DNA from: Plazaster borealis
Lineage: Eukaryota; Echinodermata; Asteroidea; Forcipulatida; Labidiasteridae
Assembly: GCA_021014325.1 (NCBI GenBank)
Contig: CM037472.1
Coordinates: 22,925,063-22,989,062, forward strand
Direction of reading: 5' to 3'
DNA length: 64,000 nt
Part shown: positions 23,848 through 34,900 of the stretch, piece by piece
How the letters are laid out: each line of letters begins with the position of its first letter
Numbering within the stretch: the stretch's first letter is position 1
Made by a program: the position numbers and the translations under genes
The notes under the pieces: generated by a model
The model's database searches: none
Told to the model about the DNA's origin: nothing
What the model saw: the letters and a program-made list of their open reading frames with translations, nothing else

Positions 23848-24182
23848 TTAACTCTTTCAGTGCCAAGGTCGCACATTTTCAATCTATTTTATGTATTCCA
23901 AAAGCACCATTATCGTACATGTACAATCTTTTTTATGTACTAAAAAAGTTTCATCAATCGTACATGTACGACCCATAATATACATGTTATCACGAGAGGG
24001 CATTATCACTCAAAAAATACTATTGACTTTGGTTCCTCCATGGATGTACCAAGGCAACACAAATTAGCAAGATACATTTTGTTTGGTGAGAAAGACAATT
24101 TTATACAGAATTTCGAAAAACCTCAAAAAGCTGGGCATTTTAGGTTCAAAACGCAAAAAAAAGCGGGCACTGATTGAGTTAA
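23848..24182 (+). mobile_element. piggyBac-like MITE, copy 2
   Basis: TTAA at both ends (23848-23851, 24179-24182), left terminus CTCTTTCAGTGCC, right terminus GGCACTGATTGAG. It shares most of its interior with 15253-15527, including one perfect TCGTACATGTACGA (23958-23971), but has two extra segments: one near 24042 and one between AAAGCTGGGCA and GGGCACTGA. Confidence 0.8.
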
Positions 24183-24509
24183 CTCTCGAGAGACCATAGC
24201 GGCCGCAAGTGGCTTTTACGGAAATGCTCAACCCTCATAGCAGCCGCAAACAGCTGCATTATTTGACCTACTTCCACTCAAACAAGAGGGTCAATGAAAA
24301 GGTATCGGACCAAATTGACATTTTCAGATTTTTTCCGATGTGAACATAGAATGTACAATTCTAAAACAAAACCATGTATTTCTGTTTCTTGATAATTTTC
24401 CTGACATTTATTTCTGAAAATAACAATGCAAAAATTCAACAAGATGAGCAGTTTCTGTGTGTATGGTGATGATTATACAGAAATGAATTGTCTCAAAAGG
24501 GTTAAGATT

Positions 24510-24653
24510 ACAAAAAGTAGCTAAGCACGACAACATTATGATTACCAGAATAAGGTTACCAGCCAAACTATACAAAGTCACATGTAACATCAATAACGGT
24601 ATCCTGCTATGCAGCAATATTTTCTGTTTGAGCAGCTCTCTGAAATTGGGCCC
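24510..24653 (-). repeat. Palindromic MITE, GGGCCCAATTTCATAGAGCT family, copy 4 (partial, inverted)
   Basis: Runs from AAAAAGTAGCTAAGCACGAC through AGAATAAGGTTACCAGCC to GAGCAGCTCTCTGAAATTGG and GCCC. The left terminus is truncated. Confidence 0.7.
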
Positions 24654-25361
24654 CGATTTGAAAGGGCCCTTTGACACATACCGCGTATTTCAGTCGAGCC
24701 ACTGTACATGGTTGTCGCTGTTCATGTTCTGATGGGATTCTTTGTAACAATCGCATTAAAAACAAAAAGTCGTCACCAATTGTTATTCATCTTAGATGTA
24801 TTGCAAAAGACACCAGTTGTAATAGGTCAGGCACCAGGTGTAAGAAATCATTTGATATTCCACAAGCGGCAATGTCTTCATGAAACTCGGCATGTTTCCT
24901 AGCAGGACAGTTAATTTAACAAAACCGTAGATTTTAGATTCACTACACGATGAAGAAATGCACCAGTTTTGTATTTTTCAAAATATATTACTCTTTAATT
25001 AAATTTCTCTACCTGATATAACAAAATGTCAGTTAAGATGTGTGGTGAAACCTAACTACCGTCCATTAAGTACAGTGTGTTTGTGACTGCTTACTCAGAG
25101 ACAACTTTCTTGTCATATCTGTAATTCAAATAACTGTTAGTCATTCCAAAATAATCATAATGTGTGAGATAATTACATGTATGGGATTTGGTTTGTAGCC
25201 GTGTTTGATGTGGTTTTGATCCACACAAAAACTTATTTGCCACTAATCGTTGCTCTGGGAGAATCTTTTTTTTTGCTTTCAATCTCAAAAAGAAATCTTG
25301 TGAGGTTAATGCTTAACATTCAAGGACTACAAAAACAACAACCCCAAAGCAAAAAAAAACA

Positions 25362-25651
25362 ATAGACCCACTGCATAACGCGCAGCGTACTCACGTGCGC
25401 CTGTCCTGGGTGTCATTTTGGGTGTCAAAATCGTATACAAACATGCACAAAAGTGAGTTTTGACACCCAAAATGACGCGCATTGTTCGGAGGCGCGCTCC
25501 GGGTCTATAGAAATCAATGGATCCCCCTTGCATAACGCAAAACGCTACAGATACGCTGAGGTCACGCGCACGTTTTTACGCACAGAGAACAGCTATCGTC
25601 CAATGATCTGCCTCCTTTTTCAGAGTGTGACGTCATATGCAATGGGTCTAT
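25362..25651 (+). mobile_element. MITE with ATAGACCCA termini and an internal perfect hairpin
   Basis: Inverted termini ATAGACCCACTGCATA and TATGCAATGGGTCTAT, consistent with a TA target (TA|GACCCA...TGGGTC|TA). Inside, a 19-bp arm (25412-25430) is perfectly repeated in inverse at 25458-25476 around a 27-base loop. The sequence is GC-richer than its surroundings. Confidence 0.75.
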
Positions 25652-26366
25652 ACAATGGGATAACACATGACATATATTCTCCATGATGCGTGCTTATCAA
25701 AAAAAATTGGTGAAATGAATTGCAGAAAATATACACACTGAGACCTGTATAAAATGTTATTGAAAATATTGTAAATAACTGTTTGTTTCAGTTCAGATGA
25801 AAGTATTGTACTAAGAAGAAATAGAGTACAGTTTCAACACTAACATTATACCTGATTGTTAAATTTATATTATATTTTTACGAGAGAATTGTATTAATTA
25901 ATAGGTACTCCGCTGACTGTATTCACACTAAAGACCAAAGCTGTATTCAATATGAGTTGTAATATACATTACTAAGTAATTAATTGAAAAGATGTACTGT
26001 TAATGGATTAATTCTGACTGATTTCAAAATGGTATTAGGTACTTATCTATCATTCATTCCAATATTTACTATTGAATGCTTACGTTACACAGTGAAATTA
26101 TTCAGTTGACTGGACGGTGATTTTTTCCAATAACATGTACAGTACTTGATATAGTTCTTTTTTGGGGGGTGGTTTTTGATATATTTTTTGTAACATATCA
26201 AATGCATATTAATCAAGTGGATCTAAATCATTCATCATTTGAATGTCAAAATCTGTTTTCAAGTTGATTTGTTTCACATTGTAAGATTAAACAATCAATC
26301 TGGAATAGACTGGGTATTACAGTCATACCCAGGAAGGTCATTGTAAAAAAATCAAGAATATCAATA

Positions 26367-26541
26367 GACCTTATGCACTTGACGTCATTTGAGTAGGGCG
26401 CCCTCGGCTAGAGGTCAAAAGAAGGTGCTCATTGGCCCATCCTGTGCGCCCGCGCTTACATAGATTTGCATTTTCTATTGGTTGATTACTTTTGTTTACC
26501 TCTAAAAAGATGGTGGCATTATGACGTCAATGCATAAGGTC
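26367..26541 (+). repeat. MITE with GACCTTATGCA termini carrying TGACGTCA motifs
   Basis: Left end GACCTTATGCACTTGACGTC, right end GACGTCAATGCATAAGGTC. Each terminus holds a GACGTCA core like a CRE/ATF site. A fragment resembling the left end is also seen at 47774-47785. Confidence 0.7.
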
Positions 26542-27754
26542 CTTTTAAAGAGTTGTGATGATTGTTTTCAGTTGAGTGTAAACAAAATACAATAATGCAA
26601 AGTTCAAACAGCATCAGACTTTCCTCTGAAAGACTGTTAATTAACCCTCGTACTCTGATGGCATTTTTTCCAGCTTGCTGACCACCCATAGGAAACCATT
26701 CAACTACACATACTGGTTGTGTATGGTGCAAAGGAGTTTTTACATACAATGTACATGTAGATACAATCACCACAGGATGTCATACTGCAGGCTGGCGTAG
26801 TTAATAAATCATTCGAAACCTGATGATATTGAATTGTCAGACAGTAGGAGGGTTAGTAAATAATTTGTAAAAGGCAATTACACTATCAATGCTAATTATG
26901 TTCAGCATATTTGGGTCAATTTTACGAACTCCAGCATGAAGCCTGGACAATTAAAGCTTAATGTGGTGGTTCCAACTAAGGTACACATGACCTTCAAATG
27001 TGTGTGTTAATTGTCGATAGGAATGAAAGTATCTATGCAACTCATTGAGTTAGCATTTTCCATAATCCCTCTGTGTAAATAAAATGTTATTATGATGTAC
27101 ATAAGTAATGTATTCAAGTATCAGAGTACCTTGTGCTTTAAATACATTTTCTTCTTCTGTATTCAAACGCTTCGGGGAGAGAGCTTTGATCCTACCAGAT
27201 TTTATTTATATTTATTTAGATTGATGAAGTATAACCGTTGTAATATTGTAATAACCCTTTTTTTTTAAAGTTACAGTTTCGCCCTTTGTGTATTTTGTTA
27301 GATATTTTATTTATCGGTAAGTGTAGGTAGCTAATGGAAGTATATCTCTTGGATGTTGACCTCTCCATATTTTTGTTTTTGTTTTAACGGTAGATTTCTG
27401 TAGATAAATATTATGGATGGAGTCAATGTATTAAAAGTGGTTATTGGCTAACCTGTAAAACATGCTGTATGGAAGTGTCACATTCATTCATTTCTCCTGA
27501 AGATGAGCAGAGTATACTGTTTGAAACGGTTGAGACCACTCCGGCTCTTTTCAGAGCCAACACTCCTTCAAAAGAGAGTTACTCATGGTTGTTCCCGCAA
27601 GTTTACTATTTATTTATAGTTACTCCTTACATTCATTCATTGTTGGTGACAACCTTTGAAAGCATTTTAACCTAAATGCTACATATTTAAAGTATTTTTG
27701 GAAACACAAATTATTGGGGACAGTTTCAACAATGGTGATTATTACTATTATCTT

Positions 27755-27870
27755 TTTTGACCATGTCCAAATTGATGGCTTCAGCTGTGGCTATGGCTGG
27801 ATCACCGAATAGTCCTATTCTTTAACAGTGTTGTTGCAGCCAAAAGCCATAGCCATAGCCAAAGTCACTT
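27755..27870 (+). repeat. Diverged palindromic element with GGCTATGGCT arms
   Basis: Arms CAGCTGTGGCTATGGCTGG (left) and AAAGCCATAGCCATAGCC (right) in inverse orientation. Similar arms of the form GCTACGGCTACGGCTG occur in the element at 39682-39825. Confidence 0.5.
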
Positions 27871-28172
27871 GATTCGTATGCCTCATTTCACGCCACTTCT
27901 CAATACCACATACAGACGAGATACAAACTATAACATACATTGCATAAAACAAAATAAGGAAATGATTGCAAAATGTGGAGAGGGCAAGGCAAGAAACAAA
28001 ATCCCTAATGACCCCTTTGCAGGCATGTCACACGAGGTGACTATGCCACGCTCACCATTTTGGGAATCTAACAGTGGTAAGCGTGTAAACGCCAGGTCGC
28101 CTAAAAATAATGTGCACAACACTTTATAACATAATAGGGTCATTGACTCCCAAAATGGTGCAACAAATATGA

Positions 28173-28228
28173 TTGTGATGGCGACATCGGGTGAATTGGG
28201 TGTGATGGCGACATCGGGTGAATTGGGT
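28173..28228 (+). repeat. 27-bp tandem duplication
   Basis: TGTGATGGCGACATCGGGTG followed by AATTGGG occurs twice back to back without mismatch. Confidence 0.9.
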
Positions 28229-28599
28229 CAATAACCAAAAGGTTCAACTTGACCTTTAAAGAAAGAAAGAATAATAACAAAAAAAACCACTCCAATCAAA
28301 CTGGTAGAAAAGATAAATAATCGACCATAAGAACAAACAAATAACAAACAAGCAAACCAAAGAAACAACAAATAAATGCAAGTATGAACCCCAGCTTGGG
28401 TTAGAGAGAAGAATGTTGACTTTTTTGATAAAGAGGGTGTGAGGCGAAATTCAATGGGAAGGTATATAATTCCACAAGGACAGTACACTGTAAGAAAAGA
28501 TTACTTCATGAGTAAAACTTAATTGTCTAAAGTTTAAAACAATTGGTTTGTATTATTAGCAGACGACGTATGATTTCTTCACTGGCAACTTGGGTTAGC

Positions 28600-28811
28600 G
28601 CCCTCTCTTGCCAAGCTTTCAGTAACACAGCACGAACCAATCAGATGCAGGAATCATCGACACATGCAAGAACGCGATCGTTTTGAATGCAGCAGACTGA
28701 CTGCGAAAAAACAAAATGTCTCTTCGAAGTTGAGACTGGGAGGCCGAATTTCAAACAGTATTGTAAACTTTTCCTATTCATATTTTACGTTGTTTCAAAG
28801 AGCAAACGAAG
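28600..28811 (+). promoter_or_regulatory. Putative ARHGAP11A promoter with CCAAT and CHR-like elements
   Basis: Upstream of the ATG at 28812 there is an NF-Y-type AACCAATCAG (CCAAT at 28637-28641). A CHR-like TTTGAA lies at 28682-28687 and an inverted one, TTCAAA, at 28750-28755. CCAAT plus CHR is the known promoter grammar of G2/M genes bound by NF-Y and DREAM/MuvB in animals. ARHGAP11A is such a gene in vertebrates. No TATA box is obvious. The transcription start is not known. Confidence 0.4.
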
Positions 28812-28943
28812 ATGAAGGACGTGTTTGCCATTGAGGATAAGGAGACTCTTAAATATGTCATCCGTCATGAGCTGAAAAGTATCGGTATAAAAGTGCCAAA
28901 AGAGAAGCGAAGCAGTGTTCGCTGTACACAAGGCCAAGGGAAG
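28812..28943 (+). CDS. ARHGAP11A: ARHGAP11A exon 1
   Basis: ATG at 28812 opens 44 codons ending QGQGK with donor AAG|GTAAGT. The start is chosen because it is the first ATG in the frame after the promoter-like region and yields an N-terminus of the length seen in ARHGAP11A. IRHELKSIGIKV resembles the human LRAFYGIKV segment. Confidence 0.85.
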
Positions 28944-31900
28944 GTAAGTGTATGGAAATGTTGTGTATCTCCGACATTTAAATTTGGCCAATACATCATG
29001 ACTACAGTCTGACAGTTATTTACTGATCGGTTACACAGGAATTGTTCAATATTCGATGATTCTCATGAATTGTGTATAGTCATTAGGCATGTTGTTAGGC
29101 AGTTTTATATTGGTATTTCTCCTTTTTATATTAATTTTTTTACTTTTTTAGGGCAGAATTTAAGTTTTGTTTTAAATATTTTTTAAATTTAAAAATATTT
29201 GTTTTAGAACTTATTAACTTTAAGCCTAGACCCAGTAACTGGGGCGCTGTACTCGTTTTTTCAAATTTTGACATTATCGGTCGTACTAGCGCCCCAGGAA
29301 AAAGTCGTACTGTTCACGAGTGTTCTTCAATAATTGTCAATTGGTAACAAAAATGCCTCAGAACGACAAAAATACCCAACAAAATACCTTTATAAATATA
29401 CGCCTGCTGTCTTCTTGATATGTCTAAGATGCAACATCAGGCATTTAAATGAACTCACGATTTTGTTTTGTGTTGCAAAATTACGATTTTTGTGGAGTCT
29501 AAATCTCATGTCTGTAAAACTGCCATGTTAGCAGCGTTTTAGCTAGCGAGCCGTGCAGCCGTGTTTTGCACGGCCAGTTTTCTGAAAACACGGCCTATTT
29601 TTTCAAGCACGGCTTTTGTGCTGCAAATCAAGCCGTGCACCACATTATTTTGTATAAAATATGGTCTGAATTGAATGTATTTCCCTTCAAAAAACATGAC
29701 AAAAATATTTCTAAAATTTAATAATGTTGGAGAAAGACATGAAAACATTGTTGACTCCGATGCAATTAATATTAATATACCCCCAAATAAAGACGCAAGT
29801 TGCAGCATGTGTTAGTCGGATACCCCGTGTTTAGTTTTGGTAAACGTTTTCGTGTGTAATTCTAAACACCGAGAGGCGAAATAAAGTCTAGGAACCATAC
29901 CACTCCCTTTGTAATATCTTATGGACGCCCGGGCGATTAGCTGTGTGGGATCTGTAAACCTGCAAGCTGTTTCAACCATAGAGCAAGCAAGTGTTTCAAC
30001 GGACGAAACAAAGTGGGGAAATGACAGAAAAGAAACGAAAGTTACCGTAACAGATTTTGTCAAGAAGGTAAAGGTTGACTCAAATTTTTGTTTTTCGTAA
30101 TTAGACAGTCGTCAAATGCGATTCAAAACATCAGCGGGCGAGTCAAAACTTTATTATTACCAACAATTCTGCTCTGGTCCTGACAACAAATTATTTTCCT
30201 TGAGGCCTACATCGGTCAAGTCTCCGGTGGTCAAGTCTCCGCTATTTTAAGCTCGTGAAATGGTTTGAAATGTCCGAACATTGTTCTGCAATCACGGCCA
30301 CGATCGTTGTTGATGCTCACTTGCTAGCTCACTGTCGATGTCAACCACTGTCCTTTCTCTATGGTCACATGCACCGTGCTCGCGGCATGGTACAGCTAGA
30401 CCCGATGATACATACGACCAAATGTTTGTATGGTGCAAAGCCACATGGTGCAAAGTCCATCTATCAGCACGCTGTGATTGGCTGTAGATTATATCCATAT
30501 TCATGAAGAAAGCTTGGCTAGACTCCAACTCGGTACACGTTCACAGTGTATGTAGTGGAGGCTGTGCATTTCTGTACTACACATGCCCTTGTACTGAGGC
30601 TAACTAAAACATCGAGAACAGACCCTGTTTTAACATTGCCTCCGCGCGATGCCACCGAAGTGCGTTATCGTCGGACGTGGCACTTTGTTAATTTTTCATC
30701 AATGTTGAACCTTAGAGTCTCTGTCCTTTCTCTTTGGATTAACATTTACTGCTTATTGAATTGCAAATATGCCGTTTCCAAAAAGGTTCTGATGTACAAT
30801 ATCTTCAAATTAGAAATCTATTGAAATGGTGGTTGATGAAAAAACACCATTAAGCAAGGTTAGGCGATAATAAAAATTATTCAATAAAAAAATTCACAAT
30901 GACAGCCAATCATTATAAGGTAATCTGAAATTAATTGCCAAAAGGTTAAACAAATAATTGTGAAGTTTTAAAGATTCTTTGGCCTATATATTACATTCTT
31001 TCTTTACAATTTTTTAATTGTAATTCTTGTGTTATTAATTTTTGTGGTCAAAACAAAGTTTCATCCTAAAGGACAAACAAGTTATTTTCTGAGAATGAAC
31101 TCCACAACTTAAAAAAAGTATTTATAGCAACCTACATTGCAACCCAAATTCAAGGCACAGAATACATCAGCGAATAAGAGCGTATACAACCAGCAAGTTA
31201 AGCTTCCCGCTGGGCCTTAAGACAATTGATAAACCAAGTTACGTTTTCAATGTAATTTGAGAGAGTTTGTGCGCTCTGTGTGGATTTTCGGTGAAAAAAG
31301 TTGCACACCCTGTTTTTCAATTTGCACACCCACTTTTCAAATCCTAGCTAAAACACTGCCATGTTGTACAGCTCTTAGCTGTACGGGGTCATATATGAAC
31401 ATTGACCTCGGCCGGCCGTGTCATCGTCGCGATGCGTTCTGAGTTGATCAACGACTGTTTGTTGTAAAAACACTGGTTACCGCGGTTTGACAAAAATGGT
31501 GTACAGCACCCCAGTTACTGCTGGGTCTATGTTGAACCTAGCCCCATAAATAGATAGTGCCAACGCTAAACTCCCTTCGCTTCTTGGCCCTAGCCCAACC
31601 ACATAGTATCAAAAAGTATGATGATCTTTCAAATGAAAACTAGCATTTTTTTTTTGCAAAATTTTTCCCACAGTTGTCACTTACCATTGCCTAATTTCCC
31701 TAAATATTATGTGGAGAGTACACTAAAACGACTTTGTGCTGTAGATAAGTGAAAAGGCCTATTGGGGAAAAATTTCGGCAAAAAAGTTTCCAATCAAAAG
31801 ATCATCACAGTTCCTGATGCTATTTGGGGCTAGGGTCAAGAAGCGGAGAGTCTAGCGTATTGGCACTATTATGGGGCCATGTTGAACTGTAATGGTTTGG

Positions 31901-34900
31901 ACGTTATAAAGTTAGCTTCTTGTATAAAATAATAATAGCACTCCGCAAAATGGCGTCACTTTTGCTCAAAATACCCAGACGTCAAACAGATTTTTCACCA
32001 CTCACGCGATCACCGCGCCAGAACGCAGTCAGTGAATGCGAGTAAACATAAACACTGACAATGGCTTGGATAATTGTGAAATTTGATATGTTGTCTGAGA
32101 TCCGGGTGCTTGCGTGACGTCACCTTAATTGAGCTTATTTTTTTAGCATTACAGTGAGGAGTGCTATTAGTCAAAACCAGATAATGCCTATAATGATATT
32201 TAAATTTTCAGTTGTGATTGTTGTATTTTTATTGAATTTGATTGTCTGGTTTGTTTACCAACTTCTCTGTTGGCTAGTAAGAGTTAGTATAATCATAGTT
32301 AGGCCTAAAGCTAAAGCAGCAAAACAATTACATGTGTTCTACTTCTAACCTGGGTAACTTACTGCCTAAACCACTTAACTCTAAAATGTACTTTTCTTCT
32401 TTCCATCTTGTCCCAACAAAAGGAACGGTCTACCTGCAAAACATCCATCTTTGGCAGTGTACTTGAGGACATTCCCAACATCTTCATTAGTAAGAGACCT
32501 GGATGCTTAGTGCCAAAGTAAGTAATTAATGGGGAAAGCAAACCCCAGGCCTGGAATTTCACAAAGGCCATTGCCTCCAAGCACCATTGCCTTAGGAACC
32601 CACTACCATCAACCTGAAACAGAAAATCTTCTGTAACAAATTTATCAATATTTGCTCAGCTAACATTAGAAAGAGAACCAGTCATATGGCATGTCGTGGC
32701 TGAGCAGTCAAGTGCACCGGACACAAGCTCTGGTGTTTCTAATCAGCTGAGTATGGGTTCGAGTCCCAGTCTTGACACTTGTGTTCTTAAGTAATGCACT
32801 TAACCATTATTGCTTTGTTCTTTGGATGGGACGTAAAGCCGTAGGTCCTGTGTGTTATGTAATGAGCGTAAAAAAACCTGGTACACTTATCGTTAAGGAC
32901 CCACTCTCTGTTTCTGGCATGGTTGGCAATTCTTGTGCGCACAACCGACCCTGCCCGTGTGACCCCTGAGAAGGGTGTTTGTGCAGTACCCGTCAAGACA
33001 AGCAATGCAAACTACCTGTAAATTTCTTCTGCATCAGCTTCTTTGCACAGGTATCTTCAGCATAGAAAACTCTTTTCTTGCAGTAACGATGTTGCGTGTC
33101 TGTTTGGTTAATAATTGATACAACATTTGAGCCCATTGCATTTTTCTCATGCAGATTCTTAGTGGAGTGCGTACATTTCCTAGAAGACAATGTTGAGTCT
33201 GAGGGATTATTTAGAAAGCCAGGATCAAGAACCAGGCAGAAGGATTTACAGGTACGTATATCGATCTTTTAACATTTTGTTTGTGGAGCTTCACAAGAAC
33301 ATTCACATTGCACTGGACCGGAGGCCCGAGGCCAGTGGTTTTAGCATAGGGCCAGTAAACTTATGACTGGACAAGTCCGGTGGTCTTGTGTTTTTTTTAG
33401 TCGAATAATAATACCTCATTTTGTAATATCTGTATTTAGGAAGGACATTTTTCCTTTATGCATGGTTATTCCCCCTCATACATTTTCTAACAAAACTGGG
33501 CACTAATTTTTTTTAGTGACTGTTAATCTTAAGGGTAGAATACAGTTCCATGAAATTGGATGAAAGTTTGTCTGATTTGTATCCCGATTAGCGGTTCCTT
33601 TTATCCGTAAAACAAATCAGAAGTAATTCATAATGGGTTATTAAACATTTCACTCCATGTAGCTCAGCATTGAGAATGGCAACACAATCTCCAGTGATGC
33701 CAGTGTGAACGATGTGGCAGGCCTCTTCAAATTCTTCTTCCGAGAGCTACCCGAGCCCCTCCTCAATGGCAAACTGGCCGAGGCCCTCAGCAAGTGTTGC
33801 CAGCTGAGTGACACAGAGAAGCGATGTTATGCCATGCGTCTCCTCTGCCTCACCCTCCCGTCCCTCCATCTCTCCACGCTGTGCTTCATCCTGCAATTCT
33901 TGAAGAAGGTAGCGGCCAATGCAGACACCAACAAGATGGATGCCTCCAACCTTGCCCTAGTCATGATGCCCAACCTCATGAGGGGCTTAAGGAAGGAGAA
34001 AAGCAACACGGCCACCATCGAGAAGTTCCTGAAGCAACAAACGGCCGTTGTGAAGCACCTGATTGAGAACGCGGATGATGTCGGCATGGTTCCAGATGCC
34101 GTGATGGAGAAGGTTGAGAACTTTGGGAATCGATCCAGTGATTTACTAGACTGGTTAACATCAGAAGATGAGTTAGACAAGAGTGATGAGACCACTCTGG
34201 AAGACCGTAAGAAAAACAGGAGGAGGAGGAGAAGCGGACCCATTCAAGGTATGATGGCATCATTTAAGTCTGAGAATGACAAAACTTCTTAATTATGCTA
34301 GTGAGTTGTACTCTGTATGTGGATAATACTGAGATGACTCAATACTGTATAATCAAGATCAAGATATTATCAAATTTTGTGTTATATGTATTCTATATTG
34401 ATGGCGTGTCGTGGCTGAGCGGTCTAGTTCACCGGACCCAAGCTCTGGTGTTGTCAGCAGTAGAGTCTGGGTTTGAATCCTGGCCATGACACTTGTGCCT
34501 TTGAGCAAGGTACTTAACCATAATTGCTTCGTAAAAAGTTGGGAAGGTATTGCATTCTGCTCTACCAGCCAGGCTCCTAGTGGATGTTACCCATGCCTAC
34601 ATCCTTATGGACTGTGAAGAAGGGGGTAACCCTGTTCAGCCACAGGAGTAGGTGGCAACATGCCCCTGGTGACAGTTGATTTGGGTCGATAGCCCAAATC
34701 AGGTAGGTGGAGCCCTCACCTTGAAGTGACCGTAAAAATAAAAAATAAAAAATTGATGGAACATTACCTTCTACAAATTACAGATGTGTAATTTTTTCTG
34801 ATTTCAGGATTTTCTCAAAAACTCCTTGACCCTTCAAATTTTACGGACAGAAGTACTTAAAAGCAGCAGTCACCAAAGAGAGAAAGAAATAGTCCACATT

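Larger units (their letters stand above)
22854..28811. other. ASPP 3' flank and intergenic region before ARHGAP11A
   Basis: About 6 kb without a supported gene. It contains three copies of the GGGCCCAATTTCATAGAGCT MITE, a piggyBac-like MITE (23848-24182), two further terminal-inverted-repeat elements (25362-25651, 26367-26541), a diverged GGCTATGGCT-type palindrome (27755-27870), a 27-bp tandem duplication (28173-28228) and, at the right edge, the putative ARHGAP11A promoter. The 3' UTR of the ASPP gene must end somewhere in the first part. Confidence 0.6.
28944..32422 (+). other. ARHGAP11A intron 1, filled with DNA transposons
   Basis: 3.5 kb. Contains a 2.3-kb terminal-inverted-repeat element (29226-31529) immediately followed by a MITE with 9-bp target duplication (31538-31878) and another MITE (31933-32169). 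Little unoccupied sequence remains. Confidence 0.75.
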
